The notes under the pieces: generated by a model | Told to the model about the DNA's origin: nothing | The model's database searches: none | What the model saw: only the letters and a program-made list of their open reading frames with translations | Program-made: the position numbers and the translations under genes | Shown here: positions 1 through 8,388 of the stretch, piece after piece | Layout of the letters: each line of letters begins with the position of its first letter | Numbering within the stretch: position 1 is the first letter of the stretch | Source of the DNA: Gammaproteobacteria bacterium | GTDB taxonomy: Bacteria; Pseudomonadota; Gammaproteobacteria; Pseudomonadales; Azotimanducaceae | Reading direction: 5' to 3' | DNA length: 35,948 nucleotides | Assembly: GCA_012961165.1 (NCBI GenBank) | Contig: DTZW01000098.1 | Span: 1-35,948, forward strand

Positions 1-336
1 AAGCACCTTGGCTAATCGCCCATCACCAGGTCAGCCAATAACCACAAACAACAAAAAACTTGGTAGCGTTTAACCACAACTAGTCATACAGCTCCACTCT
101 TTCATAAAACAAGCAGGCAACCGATCTAATTCGATACTCAGACTTTCGCTCGAAAAGCCCCGTTATAATTCCTATCCTCACTTTTTCTGGGTTGAGGCAG
201 TTAAGTGTCAGTACCTTTTATTACTCTTGTTCAAATTGTCGTTGAGAAAGGACACACTACTTTTAAACGCATGCTTAGCCTGGACCCAACCCCACACTCC
301 TCGATAGCCGTGTCAAGCATCATATAGTAGTTTTTA
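1..336. other. Left-edge stretch without a recognisable gene
   Basis: This 336-base stretch follows the stop of the Rieske ferredoxin gene (minus strand). I see no ORF with a recognisable product, no convincing hairpin with a T-run, and no sigma-54 element. A short minus-strand ORF of about 30 codons follows the ferredoxin stop, but nothing supports it as a gene. Confidence 0.5.
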
Positions 337-663
337 TTAACTGGGTTGTTGCGCATGCGATATACAAACTTTCTCGTCAACTATCGTCACTGGATAACTT
401 TTGATCGGAATTACGCAAGGGAAGGATGTCGCCTCGCCGGTTCTAATCGAGAATGTGCCTCCGTGGAAAGGGCACTCTATTTCGTCTTCTTCTTGGTAAC
501 CCTCAGATAACTTTGCGTTGCCGTGGGTGCAAGTATTGTCTGTCACAAAAAATTCGCCTTCAAACTCACACACCAACAGTTCGGGTAACCCGCTCAGGCT
601 GACTGCGAGAGGAGTGCCTTCTTCAACTTCGCTCGTAATGCATAGATTGATTAATTCAGTCAT
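337..663 (-). CDS. Rieske [2Fe-2S] ferredoxin of a ring-hydroxylating dioxygenase
   Basis: This is a small (108 aa) soluble electron carrier that would pass electrons from a reductase to the terminal dioxygenase encoded upstream. The Rieske ligands are plain: CTH at about residue 45 and CPFH 16 residues after its His, the NahAb/BphA3 spacing. The ATG at 663 has an AAGG Shine-Dalgarno about 7 nt upstream. It lies 391 bp downstream of the beta subunit, a wide gap for such an operon, and the gap contains a PdxA-like gene remnant. No dedicated ferredoxin reductase (NahAa/BphA4 type) is visible, so the partner reductase must be encoded elsewhere or borrowed from the tmo or dmp systems. The family is clear; the exact partner is inferred from position. 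Confidence 0.93.
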   Translation of the reverse strand: MTELINLCITSEVEEGTPLAVSLSGLPELLVCEFEGEFFVTDNTCTHGNAKLSEGYQEEDEIECPFHGGTFSIRTGEATSFPCVIPIKSYPVTIVDEKVCISHAQQPS

Positions 664-700
664 TGAACCTTCTATCAGAAAATGATTACAGAATCGCGTT

Positions 701-991
701 TTACAAAAATCCCCGACCGGCCTTGAGACTACCAGCCAGTTTCATCGCCATCAGCATCATCTCGTGACTGGCGATGCCCTGACCAACGATGTCGAAAGCT
801 GTGCCGCGGGCGACGGATAGATGCAGGTAAGGCTTACCGATCATCAATAAAATGAAATCCTTCCTGGAGTAAAACTGGCGCAAGCAGTGGGTATTCAGGT
901 TGTTGGGCCTATCGCGTCTGACACGATATTTCGTCAGTGTGTTGACGGAAAACATGATGCTGTTTTGACGATGTTTCATGCTCAGGGTCAT
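701..991 (-). pseudogene. Remnant of a PdxA-like dehydrogenase (C-terminal fragment)
   Basis: A 96-codon ORF lies between the dioxygenase beta subunit and the ferredoxin. Its last 45 or so residues, including RGTAFDIVGQGIAS, resemble the C-terminal end of the PdxA family (usual form roughly RTSVDHGTAFDIAGxGxA). Full PdxA-family proteins are about 330 aa and the rest is absent; the first half of the ORF does not look like PdxA. The family includes 4-hydroxythreonine-4-phosphate dehydrogenase and the cis-dihydrodiol dehydrogenase TphB of terephthalate catabolism, so a former dihydrodiol dehydrogenase is conceivable. This is recognised by eye from a short motif; it could be a chance ORF. Confidence 0.5.
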
Positions 992-1053
992 ATCGCGATC
1001 AAAACGTGGGGGTGCCTCTCAAATCGACAACGGTAGAACCGCCGTGTATCTCG

Positions 1054-1602
1054 TTAGAGATAAACATTCAGATTTTTACTAATGAGCATGTTCTGTTTAA
1101 GAATGATCCGTCGTTTTTTCAGTTTCAACGAGCCATTCATGCGTCGCCAGATATCTTTTCGAGTTCCAATTAGATTATCTTCATCTCGTTCATTACGGTT
1201 TCTATAGGCTAAAAAATTTGAATAGACCAAATACTCATCCGGATCAGTTGTGAGTTCAACTTCGACATTCGTTATTAAATGGCAATAACGCGTCGCTGGA
1301 TCCTCCGACCATGCAGTTCCAGTCTCCAATCTGGCAAGACGTTGTAGCAACTCCTCTTTGTTATCATTGTAGAAAGCCATTAGGCTTAAATCGTTTTGAT
1401 GATCGGTTTTGTCTCGTCGGTAACGCGTTTGCAAACCTGGCATAAAATAATGCACATCCTCAGTCATCATATTTATCCAGTCTTTATACCTTTCTTCATC
1501 CAGCATTCGAGCTTCCCTATAAAGGGTTTGTTCAAGTTCGCTTATAATTTCCAGGGGAGCGATGCTGGATCCTTGTTCGAGAATGTACGCTGTTTCAGTC
1601 AT
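1054..1602 (-). CDS. Aromatic ring-hydroxylating dioxygenase, beta subunit
   Basis: This is the small structural subunit of the alpha3beta3 Rieske oxygenase terminal component. The SnoaL-like beta fold is suggested by the N-terminal stretch YREARMLDEERYKDWINMM, the central YCHLITNVEVE and the C-terminal RRIILKQNMLISKNLNVYL, which are typical of NahAd/BphA2-type subunits. The ORF track begins at 1662 inside the alpha gene; the ATG at 1602 (MTETAYI) gives 182 aa, normal for the family, and leaves a 16-bp gap after the alpha stop. It is co-transcribed with alpha and has no metal site of its own. Confidence 0.93.
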   Translation of the reverse strand: MTETAYILEQGSSIAPLEIISELEQTLYREARMLDEERYKDWINMMTEDVHYFMPGLQTRYRRDKTDHQNDLSLMAFYNDNKEELLQRLARLETGTAWSEDPATRYCHLITNVEVELTTDPDEYLVYSNFLAYRNRNERDEDNLIGTRKDIWRRMNGSLKLKKRRIILKQNMLISKNLNVYL

Positions 1603-1618
1603 GATCTTTGATCTTCCG

Positions 1619-2986
1619 CTACGCCACTTTAATGTTATGAATGTCTCTTGTTTCCCGACCATCGAGCTTCTGGGCGTATCGATCAGGGATATCAGACCAC
1701 GATTGCGAATTCATCATGTCGCGCCATCGTTCATAGAACAATCGCTGGTTTGCGTCATTATATTGGCCAAGGTACATTGTCCCGGGCATATCAGGGTTAT
1801 CGATTTTCCGATTGATACCGCATCGATAGTGCAGTTTCTGATGCCTGGCAATGACACCTGCATTGACTTTGGTGCAATTTTCCCAGTTTTCACCATCATC
1901 CATTTCAAATGAACCACCGGGTCCAAAGGTACACATCACACCTTTGGTGATGTCATCTTTGATCTCAGCCGGCATGTTCTTATTAACAATGACCCAGGTA
2001 CGCAGTTCTAGTTGCGTCGGTCCCTTTGGAAGCCAGGTACGAATGGTGTGAATGCCAGGTAAAAAAGACATATTGGGGAAAACCGAAGACGAGGCTACGG
2101 AGCCAAATATTTTCGATCTAACCTCGCCCAAACGTTCAGCCATTTTCGGCCTGATGTCGTTATAGTATTCCATCACTCTGGGACGTCCCAACAATCCGAT
2201 GTCGCCCACGCCTTCCATGCCAAATTCCCATCCATGACCGTTGATGCTCGCATGATACGAATTATTCATATCGACTGGGGGAAAGGGCTCACCATTGTTC
2301 ATGGCGCGAGCACCGGAATCATGTGTCCAGCCCGCGTGATAGGCGTCACCAACAAAATTCTCAACGCCAAATTTCCAGTTGGCATCGATCACCGAGTTAA
2401 TACACCCGCCTATTAATTCAGTTCCGCCTTCTTCATTATCCAGCAACATATCGAGATACCAGCGGAAGTCGCCCAGATACTGATCGAGCGATGGGGCTTC
2501 CTCATCGAAGGTGGCAAATATAAGTCCCTTATAACTATCGATTTGAGCAACCTGTTTTAGACCACAGCTCTGTTTGTCAAGATCACCTTCATCGTAACAA
2601 TATTCCTCATGCACACCTTGCAACGCCCCTGCAGTATTGAATGACCAGCCATGATAATTACAAACAAAGCGACGAGCATTACCGGTATCTGCAAAACACA
2701 CGCGATTACCGCGGTGAGGGCATGAATTCAGGAATCCGTTAATTGAACCATCTTTCTGCCGCACAATAATGACATTGTCTTCACCCATATAGGTGGTAAG
2801 AAAATCACCTGAGTTAGGAATCTGTGACTCATGTGCGACGAACAACCAGCATCGAGCAAATATCTGATAAAGTTCCTGTTCGTAAATATCCTTTTCCCAG
2901 AATATCCGGCGATCAATCCAGCCCTCATTGAGATCCATATATTTAGAACAGTCGGCTCTTGGGCCTTTTACATATTGCAACGACAT
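1619..2986 (-). CDS. Aromatic ring-hydroxylating dioxygenase, alpha subunit
   Basis: This catalytic subunit inserts both atoms of O2 into an arene to give a cis-dihydrodiol. At 455 aa it is complete. The N-terminal Rieske domain has CPHRG and, 17 residues after the His, CNYHGW (about residues 90-113). The catalytic mononuclear iron site shows NFVGDAYHAGWTH (about 210-222), with bridging Asp and two His. The C-terminal region carries the GPGG and EMDDGENWE segments seen in the naphthalene/biphenyl dioxygenase class. The start at 2986 has GGAGA upstream. It sits 29 bp after the SDR gene and 16 bp before beta. The substrate cannot be assigned from sequence alone; monocyclic, biphenyl-like or polycyclic arenes are all possible. 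Confidence 0.95.
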   Translation of the reverse strand: MSLQYVKGPRADCSKYMDLNEGWIDRRIFWEKDIYEQELYQIFARCWLFVAHESQIPNSGDFLTTYMGEDNVIIVRQKDGSINGFLNSCPHRGNRVCFADTGNARRFVCNYHGWSFNTAGALQGVHEEYCYDEGDLDKQSCGLKQVAQIDSYKGLIFATFDEEAPSLDQYLGDFRWYLDMLLDNEEGGTELIGGCINSVIDANWKFGVENFVGDAYHAGWTHDSGARAMNNGEPFPPVDMNNSYHASINGHGWEFGMEGVGDIGLLGRPRVMEYYNDIRPKMAERLGEVRSKIFGSVASSSVFPNMSFLPGIHTIRTWLPKGPTQLELRTWVIVNKNMPAEIKDDITKGVMCTFGPGGSFEMDDGENWENCTKVNAGVIARHQKLHYRCGINRKIDNPDMPGTMYLGQYNDANQRLFYERWRDMMNSQSWSDIPDRYAQKLDGRETRDIHNIKVA

Positions 2987-3015
2987 CTTTAGCGTCTCCA
3001 GTTTTTTTCAGCGAC

Positions 3016-3816
3016 TTAGTCCAGATTAAAACCGATAATACCGAGACCGCCGTCAGTGTTGATAATAACGCCGGTCATGGATGCAGCATTTTCCGTGGAA
3101 GCCAACAATACGTACGGTCCGCAGCATCCTTCCGGTGTGGTAGCTATTTTTAGCGGTGTCAAATTCTCTATCATGCTGTCGAAATCAGGAATTTCATTTA
3201 ATTTTTGAGCTTTGGTTCCGGTGGCCTGAAGGCCGCCCAATTCTGTTTTCATCCCACCCGGCGCAACGCCGTTGACCCGAATTTCCGGCGCCAGTTCATT
3301 ACCAAGTTGTTTCACAAGGCCAACCAACGCATGTTTTGACGCCGTATAAATGGGTCCCCCACCAGACGGGTAAAAGGCGGCATTTGACAGGGTGAAAATG
3401 ATCGAGCCAGAAGTTTTGGTCAACTCTTCAATGCTTGCTTTTGCACCCAACAGACAACCCTTAACATTAACCGCAAACAATTCATCAAATGCGGCACTAA
3501 TGCTTTCCGGCGCTAATTCCTTGATCGATAGAAAATAGTCAAAAACACCAGCATTACCAATGAAAGTATCGATGCGACCGAAAGCAGCTACCGTTGCAGC
3601 GACAGCTTTCTGATTGTCCTCCATACTTCTCACGTCGCCTTGGGTCACCACGACTTTATCGCCAAAATCTTCTGTCAGTTTTTGCGCTTTTTCGGCATCA
3701 AATTCCAGGACGCCGATACCTTTAGCGCCTTCATCCAGAAATCGCACCAATATTGCACGACCCAGGCCTGAACCCGCGCCCGTTATCAACGCCACCTGCC
3801 CATTTAACCAGCCCAT
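3016..3816 (-). CDS. SDR-family cis-dihydrodiol dehydrogenase (BphB/NahB-like)
   Basis: This is a short-chain NAD-dependent dehydrogenase of 266 aa, first gene of the dioxygenase operon. The Rossmann motif GAGSGLG is near residue 14, NAG near 89, and the catalytic YTASK near 157 with a preceding Ser in TLSNAAF. The C-terminal end (NTDGGLGI) resembles BphB-type enzymes. The expected reaction is rearomatisation of the cis-dihydrodiol made by the adjacent dioxygenase to a catechol. AAAGGT precedes the ATG at 3816. A sigma-54 promoter lies about 170 bp upstream. Family certain; the dihydrodiol role rests on neighbourhood and resemblance. Confidence 0.9.
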   Translation of the reverse strand: MGWLNGQVALITGAGSGLGRAILVRFLDEGAKGIGVLEFDAEKAQKLTEDFGDKVVVTQGDVRSMEDNQKAVAATVAAFGRIDTFIGNAGVFDYFLSIKELAPESISAAFDELFAVNVKGCLLGAKASIEELTKTSGSIIFTLSNAAFYPSGGGPIYTASKHALVGLVKQLGNELAPEIRVNGVAPGGMKTELGGLQATGTKAQKLNEIPDFDSMIENLTPLKIATTPEGCCGPYVLLASTENAASMTGVIINTDGGLGIIGFNLD

Positions 3817-3986
3817 TTTCTACCTTTAGTTGCAGAGTGAAATTTGTTGGGTCCCCCGGAATACAGAAACTGTCTGGCGTTTAGCGCATCGCCCAGTGAT
3901 TAAGCTATTGTTGCGCGATTCACGAAGTCAGACGCATTGACTCGTATCCGTTTCCAGGACAATCCATTGAATACCCACCAAACGCC

Positions 3987-4001
3987 GCAATTTCCATGCC
4001 A
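3987..4001 (-). promoter_or_regulatory. Sigma-54 -24/-12 promoter for SDR-dioxygenase operon
   Basis: The minus strand reads TGGCATGGAAATTGC, one mismatch from the consensus TGGCACG-N4-TTGC with exact spacing. The predicted transcription start is about 12 bp downstream, giving a leader of about 160 nt before the SDR ATG at 3816. It is nearly the same as the element before the phenol hydroxylase operon (TGGCATGAAGATTGC). Confidence 0.8.
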
Positions 4002-4086
4002 AACTAGAATGCGCGCAACTGCCAGCCTTTGGGACGATTTTTCTGTTGTTCCAGTTAGCCATATCGCAAATATCTCGATAACTCTT

Positions 4087-4096
4087 GTCAATTGAC
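4087..4096. promoter_or_regulatory. Candidate upstream activator site (DmpR/XylR-like palindrome)
   Basis: The 10-bp perfect palindrome GTCAATTGAC lies about 90 bp upstream of the -24 element at 3987-4001. Its core TCAATTGA matches the centre of the DmpR/XylR site as I recall it (TTGATCAATTGATCAA), and the spacing is normal for a sigma-54 enhancer site. A short palindrome alone is weak; the location gives it weight. Confidence 0.5.
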
Positions 4097-4278
4097 TGAT
4101 GGAAATCCCAGGTACTCTGGACATAAAGTAATGGGCTGCGGCGATTGTATTCAGAAGCGCTGATGCCTGAACAAAATAAATAGGTTCTCTCATTGTCGAA
4201 GCCATATCTACAGGTAAACTACATGCAGCAGGCCCAGCACCATACTAACCGACACGTGCCATACAAAAGGGTAACGAA

Positions 4279-4773
4279 ATGAGCCAATTACTCGATGATT
4301 TTCTTGTCAAGCTAAAGCAGGCCAAGGATTTCCCGCCGGTCATGGATAAACCGTTAGTTTCCAAAGCGAACAACCTCGAATGGCTCGGTCCTGAGATAAC
4401 CGGTAACCCATCCAAGCTGGCTTTGTTTCTGGAATCTCCCGCTAAGACTTTCGAGCTGTTTCTGCAGGAAATGCCAGCTGGAACCTCTTCCGATATGCAA
4501 AGGCATCACCATGAAAGTATCCATTTCGTAATAGAGGGCGATGGCTATTCGATCATCGAAGGTGAACGAGTAGAGTGGACCAGCAATGACTGTGTCTATA
4601 CACCACCCTGGACATGGCATCGACATTACAATGATTCTGCCAAGACAGTACGAATGCTGGGAATCGAAAACAGCCGTTTACTGGATGCTGTTGGCCCCGT
4701 AAATCGTCGTGAAAGTGTGGGGATGAAAAGCTGGCAAGAACTTCAAGACATGATCAATAACGGCGAGCTATGA
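4279..4773 (+). CDS. Small cupin-domain protein
   Basis: This is a single-cupin protein of 164 aa, alone on the plus strand. Cupin motif 1 is seen as HHHESIHFVIEGDG (about residues 76-89), with metal-ligand-like His and Glu; motif 2 is PPWTWHRHYN (about 114-123). It is about half the length of bicupin gentisate 1,2-dioxygenases but the HHHE and TPPWTWH signatures recall that group, so a ring-cleaving or metal-binding role is possible. It starts with AAGGG about 8 nt before the ATG and converges with the oxidoreductase gene, 50 bp away. Substrate and function are unknown. Confidence 0.85.
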   Translation: MSQLLDDFLVKLKQAKDFPPVMDKPLVSKANNLEWLGPEITGNPSKLALFLESPAKTFELFLQEMPAGTSSDMQRHHHESIHFVIEGDGYSIIEGERVEWTSNDCVYTPPWTWHRHYNDSAKTVRMLGIENSRLLDAVGPVNRRESVGMKSWQELQDMINNGEL

Positions 4774-4823
4774 ATACACAGCGCGAGACAATCGTTAGGA
4801 CATTTTAAGCAGCGTCCCTGACG

Positions 4824-7800
4824 TTACTTGAACAAACGCTCTGCAAGTTCACTTTCCCTTTTTTTAGCACGATCAATATTAAGCATTTTGACGTGTCCAA
4901 AACCTTTGATTGTCCTGGGAAGCTCAGCGAGTTCAATCGCGAGCTCAAGGTTGTCCCCAGAAAGCATGTCGCATACCTGAATCATCAGTTCTTCATATTC
5001 TTCAATGAGCGCTCGTTCTCTCTGACGCTCTTGCGTATAACCCATTATGTCGAACCTGGTACCACGTAATATTTTTAATTTTGCCAGTAGCGGATACAGC
5101 ATAAATACCCAGCCACCAAATTCTTTCTTCACCAGGTTGCCAGTATTCTTATCTGACGTTGATATTATTGGGGGTGCCAAATGTGCTTTTAGTTTGTAAT
5201 CACCAGAGAACTGCGCTTCCAGTTTTTTCTTAAACTCGGGGCTACTGTACAGTCGAGCCACCTCATATTCATCTTTATAAGCCATGAGTTTTGCAAAGGA
5301 ATCTGCCACAGACCGGGTCAACTCAAGGTCCGTATTGGCAATACGCTGCTCTGCCATCCGGACCTGGTTTACCAGCGCCAGATATCGATCAGCATAGCCC
5401 ACGCTTTGATAATCAGTAAGTAAAGTTGTCCGGTGTTCGATTAACTCTTCAAGAGTATAGTCGCTCGCCTTTTTATCATTAAGTACAGCGCCTTTGGTCC
5501 ATTCAATGATTTTCGCCCGGTCCTCTGCCCATAGCCTTCCCAAGTTAAATGCTTTGATGTTGAAATCTACTGCAACACCGTTAAGTTTGATGGCCTCAAG
5601 AATCGAAGATTCTTCCAGAGGCAGCAGCCCCTTTTGCGCAGCAAAACCCACCACAAAGAGGTTAGTGGCAATAGTATCGCCACATAGGGCCAGTGCCAAT
5701 TCAGTCGCGTTAACAAAATGCGAGGAATCACTGCCAAGCAGTGAAGTGATCCGGGCAATGTACGGCTCAGACGAAAAATCAATGTCGGCATCGGTCTGGA
5801 AACCCGCTGTAGGTTTGATATGCGTGTTACCCACGAATGTGGTGCGATCCTTTGCCAATGTTTGCGTCGCTTCCTTAGCCATCGAGCCAACCAAATCAAA
5901 CCCCATCACCAGGTCAGCTGCTCCAACATCAATACGTTGTGTATTAATGCGTTTACCAGCATCCGCAATACGTAAATGGCTGTATACCGCCCCACCTTTC
6001 TGAGCGAGGCCAGTCATATCATAAATAGAGCAGGTTTTACCCTCGAGATGAGCCGCCATACCTAACAATGCGCCGACTGTAATCACACCGGTGCCACCGA
6101 CACCGGCAATCATAATGTTGTAGCTCTCAGTTTTAATTGTTGCAGGTTTGACTGCTTGCAGTTGCTCTATATATGATTCATCAGTGGCATTGCCCGTTTC
6201 CTTTTTCAGGCTTCCGCCCTGTACGCTTACGAAAGACGGGCAGAAGCCTTTGACGCAACTGAAATCCATATTGCAACTCGACTGGTCTATTACCCGTTTG
6301 ATTCCCAGCGGGGTTTCTTTAGGTTCAATACTGATACAGTTGGATTGTACGGAACAATCACCGCACCCTTCACAAACTGCATCATTAATAAACATTCTCT
6401 TAGCAGGGTCTGCAAGTAGCCCGCGGTTGCGGCGACGGCGTTTTTCTGTCGCACAGGTCTGCTCGTAAATCAAAACACTGCAACCTTCTGTTTCCCTCAG
6501 TTCCCTCTGGACAACATCCAATTGATCCCGATGATAGATACGGACATCAGAATGTACATTGTCGGCGCCACTGATATAGGCCTCGGGCGTATCCGTCACG
6601 ATGACACAACGACTAACCCCCTCGTACAATACTTGTTGAGTGATGGTGCCGACAGAGATGGGGCCATCTATTGGTTGCCCCCCTGTCATGGCAACTGCGT
6701 CGTTATATAGAAGCTTGTAGGTGATATTTACACCGGCAGCGACTGAAGCTCGAATGGCTAACAACCCGGAATGAAAATAAGTGCCATCACCCAGATTCTG
6801 AAACACATGGTTCGTACCGACAAACGGGGAAATCCCTGCCCAGGTAACACCCTCGGCACCCATATGGGTGAAGCTCAACATATCGGAACGATTAAAAAAA
6901 GCTATTCCATGACAGCCGATGCCACCACCCGCAACGCTACCTTCGGGAAGATTCGTCGAAGTATTGTGGGGACATCCTGAACAGAAAAATGGTGTTCTGT
7001 TCAGGGGGGAATCCGAACCGGATTTTACCAGTAAAAGGTTATTGGTTAACTTGTCTACTCTCTGCTTGAGCCTTTCATCCATGACCCCCAATCGGTCTAG
7101 CTGCCCAGCGATGGCCAGTGCAACCTGCGTCGGGTCGAGCAGTGTCTCCGAAGGTAAAAGTACACCACCAGCCTCATCGCGCTTGCCAATAATTTTGGGA
7201 CGAGAACTTAAATCATACAACACGCTTGCAGCCTGGAGTTCCAGGAATGGTTTTTTTTCTTCGATAAAAAAGAGTAGTTCAAGATCACCAGCGAATGCCC
7301 GAATCCCTTCAGGCTCGAGCGGCCAGATACAGCCAACTTTGTAAACAGCAATACCGAGCTCTTTGGCACGGACTTCATCGACAGCCAATAACTGCAACGC
7401 TTCCATCGTGTCCTGGTAGGATTTACCGGCGGTAACCAACCCCATGATGCATTCATCAACGGCGTACACTGCCCTATCGATATTGTTCGCTCTAACAAAT
7501 TGATGCACCAGTGGCAGTCTGACCCGGTTCACAATCATTTCGTCTGCCTGGGGATTGTAATGACCCGGTTTATAATGGATATCCGCAGCACTGTCGGTTT
7601 CGGGTATCTGGATACTGAAAGTTTCGACGTCAATGTCTATGGTCGCAGTCTGTTCAAGGGTTTCATTTACCGTTTTAAATCCGATCCACAGACCCGAAAA
7701 ACGTGAAAGGCTCCAGCCAAGCAGACCAAAAGTTATGAATTCCTCCACATTGGCTGGATAAAGTACGGGAATAGAATTGGCAGCCAGAGCCTGTTCACTC

Positions 7801-8276
7801 TGGTGTGCGATAGTAGACGACTTTCCTGGGTGATCGTCTCCAAATACAACGAGCACACCACCATTAGGATGTGTTCCAGAATAATTGCCATGTTTAAGCG
7901 CATCTCCCGAGCGATCGACGCCAGGTCCTTTTCCATACCAGAGACCAAATACGCCATCGACATTGGTATCAGTAAATTGTGCCAGCTGTTGCGTACCCCA
8001 GACACTCGTGGCGGCAAGGTCCTCATTTACGCCTGGATTGAAATGTATGTTGTGAGCTGCAAGAGCTGTTTTTTCACGCCATAGCGTCGAATCATAATTG
8101 CCGAGCGGTGAGCCACGATAACCGGAAATAAATCCAGCCGTATTTAGCCCTCCTTTCCTGTCAAGCTCCTGCTGGAGCATCGGAAGTCGAACCAGGGCCT
8201 GTGTGCCATTGATGAATATTCGACCCCGGGTGACCGTATATTTGTCATCGAGACCGATTCTATTCTGCATTGTCAT
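4824..8276 (-). CDS. Indolepyruvate ferredoxin oxidoreductase, fused single-chain form
   Basis: This 1150-aa enzyme of the 2-oxoacid:ferredoxin oxidoreductase class uses thiamine diphosphate and iron-sulfur clusters to convert an aryl-2-oxoacid and CoA to an aryl-acyl-CoA and reduced ferredoxin. In order are an IorA-like N-terminal half; the thiamine-binding region with FCSGCPHNTST and GGGIGCHGIAFF (about 430-460); a cysteine-rich cluster region (CEGCGDC and later Cys); the gamma-type domain with GVGGTGVITVGALLG (about 715-730); and a C-terminal extension typical of the fused form. The ATG at 8276 has GGAG upstream. It ends the long minus-strand gene run. In aromatic amino-acid catabolism it handles indole- and phenylpyruvate; its job in an arene operon is unclear. 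Confidence 0.92.
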   Translation of the reverse strand: MTMQNRIGLDDKYTVTRGRIFINGTQALVRLPMLQQELDRKGGLNTAGFISGYRGSPLGNYDSTLWREKTALAAHNIHFNPGVNEDLAATSVWGTQQLAQFTDTNVDGVFGLWYGKGPGVDRSGDALKHGNYSGTHPNGGVLVVFGDDHPGKSSTIAHQSEQALAANSIPVLYPANVEEFITFGLLGWSLSRFSGLWIGFKTVNETLEQTATIDIDVETFSIQIPETDSAADIHYKPGHYNPQADEMIVNRVRLPLVHQFVRANNIDRAVYAVDECIMGLVTAGKSYQDTMEALQLLAVDEVRAKELGIAVYKVGCIWPLEPEGIRAFAGDLELLFFIEEKKPFLELQAASVLYDLSSRPKIIGKRDEAGGVLLPSETLLDPTQVALAIAGQLDRLGVMDERLKQRVDKLTNNLLLVKSGSDSPLNRTPFFCSGCPHNTSTNLPEGSVAGGGIGCHGIAFFNRSDMLSFTHMGAEGVTWAGISPFVGTNHVFQNLGDGTYFHSGLLAIRASVAAGVNITYKLLYNDAVAMTGGQPIDGPISVGTITQQVLYEGVSRCVIVTDTPEAYISGADNVHSDVRIYHRDQLDVVQRELRETEGCSVLIYEQTCATEKRRRRNRGLLADPAKRMFINDAVCEGCGDCSVQSNCISIEPKETPLGIKRVIDQSSCNMDFSCVKGFCPSFVSVQGGSLKKETGNATDESYIEQLQAVKPATIKTESYNIMIAGVGGTGVITVGALLGMAAHLEGKTCSIYDMTGLAQKGGAVYSHLRIADAGKRINTQRIDVGAADLVMGFDLVGSMAKEATQTLAKDRTTFVGNTHIKPTAGFQTDADIDFSSEPYIARITSLLGSDSSHFVNATELALALCGDTIATNLFVVGFAAQKGLLPLEESSILEAIKLNGVAVDFNIKAFNLGRLWAEDRAKIIEWTKGAVLNDKKASDYTLEELIEHRTTLLTDYQSVGYADRYLALVNQVRMAEQRIANTDLELTRSVADSFAKLMAYKDEYEVARLYSSPEFKKKLEAQFSGDYKLKAHLAPPIISTSDKNTGNLVKKEFGGWVFMLYPLLAKLKILRGTRFDIMGYTQERQRERALIEEYEELMIQVCDMLSGDNLELAIELAELPRTIKGFGHVKMLNIDRAKKRESELAERLFK

Positions 8277-8388
8277 CTTTTATCTCCGCCCTTTCGCCTC
8301 ACTCATCGAATAGGCATTTCATTATTGTTGCGAAACATTAAGTTGGGTTTCGGCATGCAATAACGATATCCCAGCAGATTTAACGTAT

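Larger units (their letters stand above)
3817..4278. promoter_or_regulatory. Divergent regulatory region between SDR operon and cupin gene
   Basis: This 462-bp region separates the minus-strand dioxygenase operon from the plus-strand cupin gene. It contains a sigma-54 element (3987-4001, minus) and a palindrome resembling an activator site (4087-4096). The 101-codon ORF listed at 3900-4205 overlaps both signals and matches nothing I know, so I treat the stretch as non-coding. The cupin has a Shine-Dalgarno (AAGGG) but no promoter I can name with confidence. Confidence 0.7.

Noticed and set aside
3900-4205. 101-codon minus-strand ORF between SDR and cupin
   Set aside because: It overlaps the sigma-54 element and the activator-like palindrome, has no recognisable motif, and the region behaves as an intergenic control region.
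5494-6003. 169-codon plus-strand ORF inside the indolepyruvate oxidoreductase gene
   Set aside because: Antisense shadow of a long conserved gene, with low-complexity translation.
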